Source: Desulfobacteraceae bacterium UBA2230
GTDB taxonomy: Bacteria > Desulfobacterota > Desulfobacteria > Desulfobacterales > Desulfosarcinaceae
Length of the DNA: 15,161 nt
Direction: 5' to 3'
Assembly (NCBI GenBank): GCA_002348005.1
Contig: DDYQ01000032.1
Coordinates: forward strand, 1-15,161
The notes beneath the pieces are model-generated. The model did no database searches and was not told the DNA's origin. It saw only the letters and a program-made list of their open reading frames with translations. The translations under genes were made by a program, and so were the position numbers. Position 1 is the stretch's first letter; every line of letters starts with the position of its first letter. Below are positions 6,889-15,089 of this stretch, piece after piece.

Positions 6889-8292
6889 TTAAAGGCTGCC
6901 CGAATCGTGCACGGCCACGCTTCGGGCAGCCGCAAACGCCCGCACCGACCGGGATATATCCGCCTCGGTGGTGGCCCACGAGCACACACTGACCCGAATC
7001 ACCGCTTTCCCCTCCCAGTCGGCGCCGCCCGCCCAGCATTCACCCGATCTCTGAATGTGGGTCAGTGTGCGCCGGGTGATCTCATCGTTTTCGGCGGCGA
7101 CAAGCACTTGATTGAACACCACATCGTTCAAAATCTGAAAGCCTTCGGCGTTGAGTTCCCGGGCGAATTGAACGGCTCTTTCGTGAAACCCGGCAACCAG
7201 ATCGTCAACACCGGCTTTTCCGAGGAATTTCAACGCAGCCCATAATTCGACAACCCGCGAACGTCGGGACATTTCGGGGGTATAAAGCATTCCGTCCCTG
7301 TTTTCGCTGTATGCGATGTAAGAGCCGGAAGCCTGCAGGGCGTGTACCAGGGCTTCCCTGTCATTGCACAGCACGATCCCGTTATCGTACGGCGTATTCA
7401 GGGTTTTATGCCCGTCGACCGACCAGGAATCCGCCTTTTCGATGCCTTTGGTGAGATATTTCAGGCGCTGCGCACCGGCGGCCCATAGTCCGAAAGCGCC
7501 GTCGATGTGGATCCAGGCATTCGCCCGCCTGGCCGTGCTGCAAACTGGCTCAAACGGATCGAACGCGCCGGAATACACGTTTCCGGCCTGAAGTATAAGG
7601 ATCGTATTTTGGTCGAGTTCGGGTACCTTGTCGGCCATGACCCTGCCCTGCGCATCCGTGTCGATCCATTCGATGGTTTCGATGCCGAAGCCCAGCAGGG
7701 CGATCGCCTTGAGAACGGTTGCGTGGGCCTGGCGCCCGGCGACGATGCGCACTACGGGAGCGCCGTTGAAGCCCTTTTGGTTGATGTCCCAATGGTTGTT
7801 TTTGCAGAGGCGGTAGCGTGCAGCCGCCAAACCGCAAACGATGGCCAACGAGGTGCCGCTGACAAAGCCAGCCACCACCGTCCGCGGCAACCCAAAAAGA
7901 TCCCTGAGCCACGATTCGGTCACGGCTTCGAGCGTTGCGCTGACCGGCGAGGTGACATAGAGCGCGGCATTCTGATCCCAGAAATCCGAAAGCCAGCGCG
8001 CCGCAAGCGCAACCGGAATGACACCGCCGTTTACAAATCCAAAATAGCGTCCGCCGATCTGGGAAACGGTTGCGGGGGAGCCGTCCGCATGCAACTGCTC
8101 CAGAATGGCCGCCGGATCACCGACAGCATCCGGCATCGCCTCGTTGAACCGGTCCAGTCGCGCGATCGCTTCATCGGTAGGATATACGTTCCGCCCCAGA
8201 GCACGATCGGCGTAGTGGTAGGCGTAATCCTGCGCCTGCTCGAAAAGATCCTTTTGCCGCATCTCCAGGAACATTCTTTGGCGCAGGTCCAT
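6889..8292 (-). CDS. PLP-dependent group II amino acid decarboxylase family protein
   Basis: The 467-residue protein is of the pyridoxal-phosphate group II decarboxylase fold (glutamate / aromatic amino acid / tyrosine decarboxylases). The Schiff-base lysine is K296 in SWSVDGHKTLNTPYDNG (289-305). The PLP-nitrogen-binding Asp264 lies in WIHIDGAFG (260-268), and the stacking His190 lies in GRQAHATVLKAIALLGFG. GGRYFGFVNGG (80-90) and VSGTSLAIVCGLAAAR (144-159) are also family-like. The substrate cannot be told from the sequence, and some homologues are annotated only as 'aminotransferase class V-fold'. ATG 8292 has AAAGGAG upstream; the open frame extends 34 codons further but overlaps the preceding lipoprotein gene. 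The end of the gene overlaps an 11-bp inverted repeat (6894-6931). Confidence 0.93.
   Translation of the reverse strand: MDLRQRMFLEMRQKDLFEQAQDYAYHYADRALGRNVYPTDEAIARLDRFNEAMPDAVGDPAAILEQLHADGSPATVSQIGGRYFGFVNGGVIPVALAARWLSDFWDQNAALYVTSPVSATLEAVTESWLRDLFGLPRTVVAGFVSGTSLAIVCGLAAARYRLCKNNHWDINQKGFNGAPVVRIVAGRQAHATVLKAIALLGFGIETIEWIDTDAQGRVMADKVPELDQNTILILQAGNVYSGAFDPFEPVCSTARRANAWIHIDGAFGLWAAGAQRLKYLTKGIEKADSWSVDGHKTLNTPYDNGIVLCNDREALVHALQASGSYIAYSENRDGMLYTPEMSRRSRVVELWAALKFLGKAGVDDLVAGFHERAVQFARELNAEGFQILNDVVFNQVLVAAENDEITRRTLTHIQRSGECWAGGADWEGKAVIRVSVCSWATTEADISRSVRAFAAARSVAVHDSGSL
6894..6931 (-). repeat. 11-bp inverted repeat at the 3' end of the decarboxylase gene
   Basis: GGCTGCCCGAA (6894-6904) and TTCGGGCAGCC (6921-6931) are perfect inverted arms with a 16-nt loop. 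On the minus strand the hairpin ends right before the TAA stop, with only TTT after it. It may act as a terminator or 3' mRNA stabiliser for the decarboxylase transcript, or for both converging genes. The short T run makes termination uncertain. Confidence 0.6.
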
Positions 8293-8320
8293 CTCCCCGC
8301 CGCTCCTTTTCAATTCACAT

Positions 8321-8869
8321 TCACTTCGCAAGCTTGGGTATGACCGTCGCTGCAATCCGTTTCGCGGTCTGCAGCGCGATCTCCTGGTCCTCATTCGGTC
8401 GGCTGATGGAAACGATGAGCATCCGGGGGCCCTCGAAGACCGTCAAGGTCTTGACCGATCCATCCCAGCCTGCCCGGGTACCTATCCCGTCGATCGTTTG
8501 CATGGTGTAGTCATCTCCCAGCGTTCGTTTAAGGCTCGCCGTGTGCGACTCGAATGCCTGAACAGGATCGGCGTCGGGAGATGATTGAATCAATATGCTG
8601 GCACTTCGGGAGGTGTCAGGAGAATAGTAATTGCACGTCGACATCCAAAATCCCCTTTTTGGATTGTCTTTGAACATCTCACGCGGTTCGTCTACGGCAC
8701 CTCCCAGAATAGATTCAATCTCAGACCTGATCAGAAGTTCGCAGGCCTTGTAGGTTGTGGCGTCGGACTTGGCGTCACTTCCGCAGCCGCCCCCCATCCC
8801 CATGATCAACGACAGTCCAATGAAGCAGCACACCAGCCGCCTGTTTTCCAGTTTTACTTTGAACGCCAT
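8321..8869 (-). CDS. Putative small lipoprotein, unknown function
   Basis: From ATG 8869 (GAGGAGG just upstream) the product has 182 residues. A basic N-terminus (KVKLENRR) is followed by a hydrophobic stretch (about 12-25) and GMGGGC with Cys29. That looks like a lipoprotein signal, although glycine at -3 is an imperfect lipobox. The mature part contains ACELLIRSEIESILGG, a later CNYYS, and a C-terminal segment ending in AKRIAATVIPKL. The 'CELL..EIESILG ... C.Y' pattern resembles DUF3558-like lipoproteins, but I do not claim membership. The frame is open further upstream to 9022, with an in-frame ATG (MRRL) four codons earlier. It lies 28 bp ahead of the decarboxylase gene on the same strand, so they probably share a transcript. 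No functional link is evident. Confidence 0.75.
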   Translation of the reverse strand: MAFKVKLENRRLVCCFIGLSLIMGMGGGCGSDAKSDATTYKACELLIRSEIESILGGAVDEPREMFKDNPKRGFWMSTCNYYSPDTSRSASILIQSSPDADPVQAFESHTASLKRTLGDDYTMQTIDGIGTRAGWDGSVKTLTVFEGPRMLIVSISRPNEDQEIALQTAKRIAATVIPKLAK

Positions 8870-9230
8870 AAGCCTCCTCATTTCACGCCTGTTTCGTTGC
8901 GGGTCGAATTGTTTGGTCATGCCTTCAAGCAGCCCGTCAATCCGCCGGGAAAAAGATCCACACGGCTCCGGCCGCGGTATCAAAGAAAGTGCCCCGCACT
9001 TCGGGCTGCAGAACAAAATCATAAATGCGAAGGCGCATCAACCCGTTTTTAGCCGCCTCGAGGGTGAGGATTTCTTCCGGCGATCCGTTGCCCCGTTTGG
9101 CCGCACCGCTGTTCAATCCGCCGGATGGGTCCATTTGACAGGATGCCAATCAATCCGGGCTGACCGGGAGAAACGGACCGGGATCCAGTCTGGGCCGGCC
9201 GACAGCGCGCATCGTCCTGCCGGGGGCGCT
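8870..9230. other. Intergenic stretch without a convincing gene
   Basis: This is the bulk of the 480-bp space between the lipoprotein gene (minus) and the DsrE-like gene (plus). A 70-codon minus-strand open frame (8937-9149) starts with TTG, has no ribosome site and no recognisable motif. It could be a decayed gene end but is not supported as a CDS. No strong hairpin or repeat was found. Confidence 0.5.
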
Positions 9231-9258
9231 TTGACAAGCCGCTTCAAGGTAGTAGATT
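9231..9258 (+). promoter_or_regulatory. Probable sigma-70 promoter of the DsrE-like gene
   Basis: A perfect TTGACA (9231-9236), a 16-bp spacer and TAGATT (9253-9258, 4 of 6 matches) lie about 90 bp before the DsrE-like start codon. Initiation would be near 9265, giving an 85-nt untranslated leader. Confidence 0.6.
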
Positions 9259-9349
9259 AACACTTATTCTTTTCGTAACGGCGGTTCCGGCCCCGAAGCG
9301 TGTCGTCGCTGTTTGAAAATCAGGGCCGGTCAAAGACGAGGAGGTTCAC

Positions 9350-9865
9350 ATGAACCTGAAAAAAAATACACCTAAACTTTTTTGTTCGATCACCCTGATC
9401 ACCTTGTTCATCGTTGCGCTTGTTGCGGCACCCGCCGCAGCAGGCGAATATGCCGCTCTCGATGGCGTTAAACAGGTCAAGGCCGTGTTTGATGTCACTC
9501 TGGAATCGCCCCAGTCGGCAAACGTTGTTTTTGGTGCGGTCCAGAATGTCTACCAGGACGACAGCGTGCGGTCGCTTTCCGACCCTCCCCTGGTGGCCGT
9601 GGTTTTTCATGGCCCTGCGGTCAAACTGATCTCAACGAACCGTGAGGGCTTCGATGAATCGGACAACAGGGCGTTGGATGAGTTTGCCGATATGATTCGG
9701 AAGATGAAAGCGGATGGCGTGACGATTGAGGTGTGTGAATATGCCCTCAAAGTGCTGGGTGTCGATCCGCAAACGATGTTGCAGGAGGTGGACCGGGTGG
9801 GTAACGGGTTTATCTCCGTCGTGGGGTATCAGTCACAAGGCTATTCCGTGGTGACCATCAACTGA
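9350..9865 (+). CDS. Exported DsrE-like family protein
   Basis: The 171-residue protein has a clear Sec signal. Lysines (4, 5, 9) are followed by a hydrophobic core (about 10-26) and APAAA, with likely cleavage after residue 31 (AAA|GEY). The mature part has the DsrE/DsrF-like alpha/beta layout: VKAVFDVTL strand, a NVVFGAVQNVYQDD helix, PLVAVVFHGPAVKLIS strand, and ADGVTIEVCEYAL with a single Cys at the position often conserved in the family. Cytoplasmic DsrEF/TusBCD proteins carry sulfur on a Cys; periplasmic members like this one have no settled role. ATG 9350 has GAGGAGG five bases upstream. It appears monocistronic, with its own promoter and a hairpin after the stop. Confidence 0.88.
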   Translation: MNLKKNTPKLFCSITLITLFIVALVAAPAAAGEYAALDGVKQVKAVFDVTLESPQSANVVFGAVQNVYQDDSVRSLSDPPLVAVVFHGPAVKLISTNREGFDESDNRALDEFADMIRKMKADGVTIEVCEYALKVLGVDPQTMLQEVDRVGNGFISVVGYQSQGYSVVTIN

Positions 9866-9873
9866 AAGCAACA

Positions 9874-9894
9874 GGGCGCTTTTGAACAGCGCCC
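9874..9894 (+). terminator. Probable terminator after the DsrE-like gene
   Basis: GGGCGCT (9874-9880) and AGCGCCC (9888-9894) form a 7-bp stem with a 7-nt loop, followed by TTCATCTT, a weak T-rich tail. It begins 9 bp after the stop codon. In the opposite direction it could serve the converging glycosyltransferase transcript, whose stop codon is 75 bp away. Confidence 0.6.
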
Positions 9895-9968
9895 TTCATC
9901 TTGATCCCGCCGAAGGTGACAAGCAGTTATTTGGCACGGCACGCTTGCCCTGCCGGCGTCAGGCAACC

Positions 9969-11021
9969 TCAATTGGCGAGAAGCCGGGGCCGTTCCGCTA
10001 TGAGTTCGACCTGATCCTGATAGATACGAAGATAATCCTGCGCCATCCGGCTTGCTGAAAAACGCGCCTCGAAGCTGCGCCGTACCGTTGCGCGATCAAG
10101 CCGTTCGAGTCGGGCAACTGCCTCCACAGCGGCCGGAATGTCTTGGACGATGAAGCCGGTCAACCCTTCCTCGATCACCTCCGGAACCGATCCCCGGTTA
10201 AAGGCGACCGCGGGCGTACCGCAGGCCATGGCCTCAATCAACACCATCCCGAAGGGTTCCGGCCAGTCGACCGGGAACAGCAGGGCGGCCGCATTTCCAA
10301 GAAAGTCGTTTTTTTCCGAGTCTTTGATCTCACCGATAAACTCGACGCCCGGCGTCTTCAGCAGGGGTGCGATTTTATTTTGATAGTAGTCGCGATCGGC
10401 CGAGTCGATCTTGGCGGCTATCTTAAGCGGTCGACCGCTGCGGCGGGCGATTTCGATGGCCCGGTCCACCCGCTTTTCCGGGCTGATCCGCCCGAGGAAG
10501 GCCAGGTAGCCGGACGGCTGCAATCCCGGCGCATACAAATCGAGCGGCAGTCCATGGTGCACGGTGCCCTGCCAGTTCACCCACGCCAGCGGCAGACGCT
10601 GATGATCGGAGATTGAAACCAGGGGCAGCTTGTCATACACGCTGTACAGCGGCAGGAGGTCGGGGATGTCCAGCCTGCCGTGCAGGGTCGTGAGCGACGG
10701 TGAGCCCAGGCGATTGAGCATGGGGTAGGGAAGATAATCCATATGATTGTGGATGATGTCGAATTCGTCGACTCGCTGCCAGATCTTCTCCAGCATCAGC
10801 AGGTGATGGGGCAGTGGGTCGACGCACCCTCCGAGCCTGAGGGCCCGCGGGCAACCTGGGACCAGGTGTGCCCGGGTCTGCGAATCTCCGCTGGCAAACA
10901 GGGTCACCTCATGGCCCTGGCGCACCAGTTCTTCGGTTAGATAGGAGACGACCCGCTCGGTTCCACCGTATAGTTTGGGGGGTACGCTTTCGGTCAGGGG
11001 CGCCACTTGCGCAATACGCAT
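9969..11021 (-). CDS. GT4-family glycosyltransferase
   Basis: The 350-residue GT-B retaining glycosyltransferase has the N-terminal KLYGGTERVVSYLTEELVRQGHEVTLFASGDS (16-47) and FDIIHNHMDYLPYPML. Its nucleotide-sugar domain has LGRISPEKRVDRAIEIARRSG (176-196) and the EX7E motif at Glu255/Glu263 in PEPFGMVLIEAMACGTPAVAF. ATG 11021 follows GGGAGG eight bases upstream. It lies downstream of the debranching-type glucosidase on the same strand with a 151-bp gap, so the two may form an operon for alpha-glucan or osmolyte metabolism. The donor and acceptor cannot be deduced, and the protein is shorter than typical GlgA. Confidence 0.93.
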   Translation of the reverse strand: MRIAQVAPLTESVPPKLYGGTERVVSYLTEELVRQGHEVTLFASGDSQTRAHLVPGCPRALRLGGCVDPLPHHLLMLEKIWQRVDEFDIIHNHMDYLPYPMLNRLGSPSLTTLHGRLDIPDLLPLYSVYDKLPLVSISDHQRLPLAWVNWQGTVHHGLPLDLYAPGLQPSGYLAFLGRISPEKRVDRAIEIARRSGRPLKIAAKIDSADRDYYQNKIAPLLKTPGVEFIGEIKDSEKNDFLGNAAALLFPVDWPEPFGMVLIEAMACGTPAVAFNRGSVPEVIEEGLTGFIVQDIPAAVEAVARLERLDRATVRRSFEARFSASRMAQDYLRIYQDQVELIAERPRLLAN

Positions 11022-11036
11022 CGTTTTACCTCCCGG

Positions 11037-11085
11037 GCAGCATGCCGGTAATGTTCTGCTGAGGCGCTGCTTGCGTGCATGCTGC
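11037..11085. repeat. 9-bp inverted repeat upstream of the glycosyltransferase gene
   Basis: GCAGCATGC (11037-11045) and GCATGCTGC (11077-11085) are perfect inverted arms 31 bp apart. They lie in the 151-bp gap between the debranching enzyme stop and the glycosyltransferase start. One arm abuts the glycosyltransferase ribosome site. It could be an operator or an mRNA stem-loop sequestering that site; neither is proven. Confidence 0.5.
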
Positions 11086-11172
11086 GGCGGACGAAGCCAA
11101 GGTAAGCTCTCCAGAAAGATCAGGGAATTAGAGATTTGCTTTATTTTGGGTGAGAACGCGATGGACCAGCGG

Positions 11173-13356
11173 TTACTTGTGAATCAACACCGACACATCG
11201 CCGGTACGTTTGACCACCTGAACGCTGACATCCTCATCCTGACGGATCACCGTGCAATCGAGGATCGCGTCGCCCACGGTCAGATTGCGAATGGTGATGC
11301 GGGGCAGATTGACCGGCAGATAGGGGCGGAAAAAACGCACTTGCCGGGCGGGGGCATCGATCGACAACCCCAGGCAGGAGCCGATCATGGAAAAGATGGC
11401 AGCCGCCGCCCAGGCCTGTGGTGAGCAGGCCACGGGATAGAGGGTCGGCCCCTGGTTGGGTCTCTTGCGAAAGCCGCAGAACAGTTCCGGGAAGCGGTTC
11501 AATTCCGTAAAGCGGCCCATATCGCTCATGGCTTTCAGCACCCGCGCGCTCTCCCGCTTGAAGCCATAACGGGCCAAGCCCGCGGCGATCAGGGCGTTGT
11601 CGTGCGGCCAGATCGAACCGTTATGGTAGGACATCGGATTGTAGCGGGGTTCGCCCTGGGCCAGGGTCCGGATGCCCCATCCGCTGAAAAAGCGCTCCTC
11701 CATTAAGAGATCGGCCACCAGGCGGGCGTGCCGGGGAGAGGCGATGCCGGTAAAAAGGCAATGCCCCATGTTGGACGCCCTGACCCGGCATGGTTTCTTG
11801 TTGTGGTCCAACGCCAGCACGAAGCCGGGCAACGCCGGGTCCCAGAATTCATGTTCGAACTGCCGCTGCAGCGTGCAGGCCTGCCGCTTCAGATCGCGGG
11901 CGTCATCATGGAACCCAAGTTGTTCGGCAATGAAAGCGGCCTGCCGTTTGGCGGCGAAGACGTACGCCTGGACCTCGCAAATTGCGATGGGGGCTTGCGC
12001 CAGGATCCCATCCTGATGAAAAACGGAATCGAAAGAATCTTTCCAGGCCTGATTTTCGATGCCGTGATCGGTCTTTCGGGCGTATTCGACAAACCCGTCG
12101 CCGTCCTGATCCCCGTATTCGTTGATCCACCTGAGCGCCCGGTCGATATGCGGCCACATCCTGCGGGCAAAGGCGATATCGCCGCTTCTTCGCAGATAGG
12201 TCCCGCAAAGCATGATGAACAACGGAGTGGCATCGGCGCTGCCGTAATATTTGGAAAAGGGGAGTTCGCCGGTGTTGGTCATCTCGCCCATGCGGATTTC
12301 ATGCAGGATCTTGCCCGGTTCGGCATCCTGACCGGCATCGACCTGCTGCGCCTGATGGACCGCAAGATATTCCAGCACTCCGCGGCTGATGTCGGCATTG
12401 AACCAGATCGTTTCCAGGGCGGTGATCAATCCGTCCCGCCCAAAAGGGGTACAGAACCAGGGAATGCCCGCGTACGGGTACAACGATCCGTTTTCTTCGG
12501 TCAGCAGCATGCGCAGATCACTCGTGGCGCGCGTCAGGAGCGTATTGATGTGGGCATTGGAGGTTAAAATTTCGCACTCGCCGCCGAGGGACGTTTTGAG
12601 CGGCCGCGAGGACTCGCGATAGGCGATCGGGTAGGTTTCCGGCGAACTTTGCTTGTTGTCTCCCATCAGGCAAGAGACAACCACCTCAAAATTAATCTCT
12701 TCGTCAACGTCCAGCTTGAATGCAAAAGTCGCCTGGCGCTCGCTTAAACTTTCCGGAGAAATGGAGAAATCAAGCCGGGTCAAACGATCGATTCCGTCCA
12801 GACCCTCATAGCCGATTTCCACCCACTGCGCACCGCGCACCACCGGCTTGAATTTTCCTTTTCGCTCGCGGCACATCCCGCGGACTTCGAAAATGTCGGC
12901 GAAATCCGCCCCGAAGGTGATCGTGCCCCGGAAATCCAACGGTGCGCGTGCATAATTTTTAATCCGGTATTTCTCATAGCAGCGGGCCTGCCACAGGAAT
13001 TTGGACCGGAACACATGGATCTGGCCCCGCTGAATTTTGATGCTTCCGCCGGACATCACATCCGGGTTGGTCATGTCTACGGTGACGAGATGGTTGTCCC
13101 GCGTTATATCCGAACTCAGCAGGAGCGGTTTGGAACGCTCGATGAAGAATTCATAGCCTGACAGAAAGCGGGTGCCATGATGATAGAGCCCCTGGTCGCC
13201 GCCGGCGGCCGGCACGCGGATCTCGCCGTTCTGATCAAAGACGGCAAAGGTGTTGGCGTGCTTCACCGTCCGGCTTTTTTCCGCCGCCATGGCGGAGGTG
13301 ACGAGCACGCCGGAATCTCCGATATGGGTCTCCTGGCAGTCCATACGGATCACCAT
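11173..13356 (-). CDS. Glycogen debranching enzyme / amylo-alpha-1,6-glucosidase family protein
   Basis: The 727-residue protein follows the bacterial/archaeal debranching layout. An N-terminal beta-sandwich domain (about 35-250, with TFAVFDQNGEI at 36-46 and GLYHHGTRFLSGYEFFI at 56-72) is followed by an (alpha/alpha)6 catalytic barrel. Visible barrel motifs are GIPWFCTPFGRDGLITALETIWF (297-319), KYYGSADATPLFI (369-381), NQAWKDSFDSV (435-445), and YHNGSIWPHDNALI further on. Such enzymes hydrolyse alpha-1,6 branches or related alpha-glucosides in the cytoplasm; no signal peptide is seen. The start is uncertain. ATG 13356 and in-frame ATG 13344 lack good ribosome sites, and a GTG at 13308 with GGAG upstream is also possible. 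It heads a pair with the GT4 gene. Confidence 0.93.
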   Translation of the reverse strand: MVIRMDCQETHIGDSGVLVTSAMAAEKSRTVKHANTFAVFDQNGEIRVPAAGGDQGLYHHGTRFLSGYEFFIERSKPLLLSSDITRDNHLVTVDMTNPDVMSGGSIKIQRGQIHVFRSKFLWQARCYEKYRIKNYARAPLDFRGTITFGADFADIFEVRGMCRERKGKFKPVVRGAQWVEIGYEGLDGIDRLTRLDFSISPESLSERQATFAFKLDVDEEINFEVVVSCLMGDNKQSSPETYPIAYRESSRPLKTSLGGECEILTSNAHINTLLTRATSDLRMLLTEENGSLYPYAGIPWFCTPFGRDGLITALETIWFNADISRGVLEYLAVHQAQQVDAGQDAEPGKILHEIRMGEMTNTGELPFSKYYGSADATPLFIMLCGTYLRRSGDIAFARRMWPHIDRALRWINEYGDQDGDGFVEYARKTDHGIENQAWKDSFDSVFHQDGILAQAPIAICEVQAYVFAAKRQAAFIAEQLGFHDDARDLKRQACTLQRQFEHEFWDPALPGFVLALDHNKKPCRVRASNMGHCLFTGIASPRHARLVADLLMEERFFSGWGIRTLAQGEPRYNPMSYHNGSIWPHDNALIAAGLARYGFKRESARVLKAMSDMGRFTELNRFPELFCGFRKRPNQGPTLYPVACSPQAWAAAAIFSMIGSCLGLSIDAPARQVRFFRPYLPVNLPRITIRNLTVGDAILDCTVIRQDEDVSVQVVKRTGDVSVLIHK

Positions 13357-13805
13357 AAGTCTGCTGATACCGATGACAACCCTTTGAATGCAATGGCGGC
13401 AAACCCAAGGGTGGTGTCGGCATAAGCGGTGTCATCACGCGGAGCCCGAGCGGAATGGCCCCCTGCCCGGCGCGCAACCATGCGCCGGGGTTGCCGCCAG
13501 CGCATTGCAGCGAGGCCGCGCAGGCGGATATACATACTTCCGGTCGTCCTGATTACATGCTGCCGGTGGTCTCAATTTCGATTAAGCCTTTACAGCATCT
13601 GCCGGCGGCCCGGGATACATTCGCGAAGGAGATCGCAGCAAGTGCACCGCCAAATTCCGGCTCGATTACCTGTGTACCGTCTAAACCATCCGTTCCGGTC
13701 AACCGGCATTCGGCCCGAGGGCGCGTCCTTCATGTGCCCGCCGGCCCGAACGCAATTCCTTTGGGCATGGTGAACGTCATAAACCGCTCATTCAAGGAGA
13801 AGAAA
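13357..13805. other. Divergent intergenic region before the leucine dehydrogenase gene
   Basis: This 449-bp region separates the debranching enzyme (leftward) from the dehydrogenase (rightward). The dehydrogenase frame is open through most of it (from 13455), but the translation is low-complexity, proline-rich and unlike the family. Two overlapping inverted repeats occur at 13467-13494: CCGGCGC/GCGCCGG and GCAACC/GGTTGC. I see no strong sigma-70 promoter. Confidence 0.5.
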
Positions 13806-14918
13806 ATGGAAATTTTTTCATTGATGGAACAGCGCGGCCATGAAGAGGTTGTCTTCATCAAACATCCTGAATCTGGATTGAGAGGCATTATCGCTATCCA
13901 TAATACGTCGCTGGGGCCGGCGCTGGGAGGAACCCGGATGTGGAATTACGAAACTGAGGCCGCCGCGTTGAATGATGTTCTCCGGCTCTCACGCGGCATG
14001 ACGTATAAGGCTGCGGCTGCCGGACTGAACCTCGGCGGCGGGAAAGCGGTCATTATCGGAGATCCCAAAACGCAAAAAAATGAAAAACTCTTCCGTGCGT
14101 TCGGCCGCTTCATCCAGGGTCTGGGGGGCAGATATATCACCGCCGAAGATGTGGGGACCTCGGTCAGAGACATGGAATGGGTCCGAATGGAGACCGACTT
14201 TGTCACCGGAATCGATGAGGCACTCGGCGGAAGCGGGGATCCTTCTCCGGTCACGGCCATGGGCACTTTTTACGGGATGAAGGCCAGCGCAAAAAAAATG
14301 TGGGGCAGTGACTCCCTGTCCGGAAAAAAGGTTGCCGTGCAGGGGCTTGGGCATGTCGGCTACTACCTGGTCAGGCATCTCTGTGAAGAAGGGGCCGAAG
14401 TAATCGTCACGGATATCGATAAGAATTCCGTCAAACGGGTAGTGGATGAGTTTAAGGTGAAGGCGGTGGAACCGGATGAAATATATGCAGTTCACGCGGA
14501 TATCTTTTCACCGTGCGCTTTGGGTGCAATCGTCAATGATGAGACCCTTCCGATGTTTAAATTCAAGATCATCGCGGGCGCCTCGAATAATCAACTGGCG
14601 GTCGAAGAGAAGCATGGTGAGATCCTGAAGAGCAGGGGAATTCTGTACGCCCCCGATTATGTGATCAACGCCGGCGGCCTGATCAATGTGGCCAATGAAC
14701 TGGAAGGATATCAGCGGGAAAGATCGCTGGATCAGGCCAAAGGAATTTACAACATCCTTCTGGAGGTATTTGAAATCGCAGAAAGGGAAAATATTCCGAC
14801 ATATGAAGCCTCCAACCGTCTGGCGGAAAAACGAATCCGGGATATCGAGGGGACCAGACGGATTCACACGCTGCGAACCATCATTCCCCGAGACCGCGCG
14901 AGACGGGATGCCGGGTGA
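13806..14918 (+). CDS. Leucine dehydrogenase-type amino acid dehydrogenase
   Basis: The 370-residue NAD-dependent enzyme is of the Glu/Leu/Phe/Val dehydrogenase family and catalyses reversible oxidative deamination of branched-chain amino acids. It closely follows Bacillus leucine dehydrogenase. [11 protein letters not shown] (36-46) contains Leu40. [23 protein letters not shown] contains Lys68 and the catalytic Lys80. TAEDVGTS contains Ala113 and Asp115. The Rossmann motif [10 protein letters not shown] (176-185) is followed by an acidic VTDID (201-205) favouring [18 protein letters not shown] (288-302) is also typical. Leu40 and Ala113 match leucine- rather than phenylalanine-type pockets, so leucine or valine is likely. 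ATG 13806 has AAGGAG (13794-13799) six bases upstream. Codons look slightly less GC-rich than in the neighbours. It appears to stand alone. Confidence 0.93.
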   Translation: MEIFSLMEQRGHEEVVFIKHPESGLRGIIAIHNTSLGPALGGTRMWNYETEAAALNDVLRLSRGMTYKAAAAGLNLGGGKAVIIGDPKTQKNEKLFRAFGRFIQGLGGRYITAEDVGTSVRDMEWVRMETDFVTGIDEALGGSGDPSPVTAMGTFYGMKASAKKMWGSDSLSGKKVAVQGLGHVGYYLVRHLCEEGAEVIVTDIDKNSVKRVVDEFKVKAVEPDEIYAVHADIFSPCALGAIVNDETLPMFKFKIIAGASNNQLAVEEKHGEILKSRGILYAPDYVINAGGLINVANELEGYQRERSLDQAKGIYNILLEVFEIAERENIPTYEASNRLAEKRIRDIEGTRRIHTLRTIIPRDRARRDAG

Positions 14919-15041
14919 AGTCATCCGCCAAACCTTATTCGTACTCCTGCGCGGCCCAGGGTGCGGACGGATCTCCCGCCCGCCCGGCGGCGATTCAGTC
15001 CCTACTGGAATGCCCAAGTGGGATCGGTCCGCATGTTGCGG

Positions 15042-15070
15042 TTGACAAGTCGAGCCCCGGTTTGTATCAC
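15042..15070 (+). promoter_or_regulatory. Sigma-70 promoter upstream of the cobalamin riboswitch
   Basis: A perfect TTGACA (15042-15047), a 17-bp spacer and TATCAC (15065-15070, 4 of 6 matches) predict initiation near 15077. That is a short distance before the conserved riboswitch core, as expected. The 123 bp between the dehydrogenase stop and this promoter hold nothing recognisable. Confidence 0.65.
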
Positions 15071-15089
15071 CAGCCTGCCCGTTCAAAAA

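Noticed and set aside
8937..9149. 70-codon minus-strand open frame upstream of the lipoprotein gene
   Set aside because: It begins with TTG, lacks a ribosome site and shows no recognised motif. It could be a gene remnant but cannot be supported.
11728..12567. Plus-strand open frame of about 279 codons inside the debranching enzyme gene
   Set aside because: Antisense shadow of a gene with clear catalytic motifs.
13455..13805. 117-codon upstream extension of the leucine dehydrogenase frame, possibly a fusion
   Set aside because: The translation has no domain or signal character. The ATG at 13806 has an ideal ribosome site and matches the family N-terminus.
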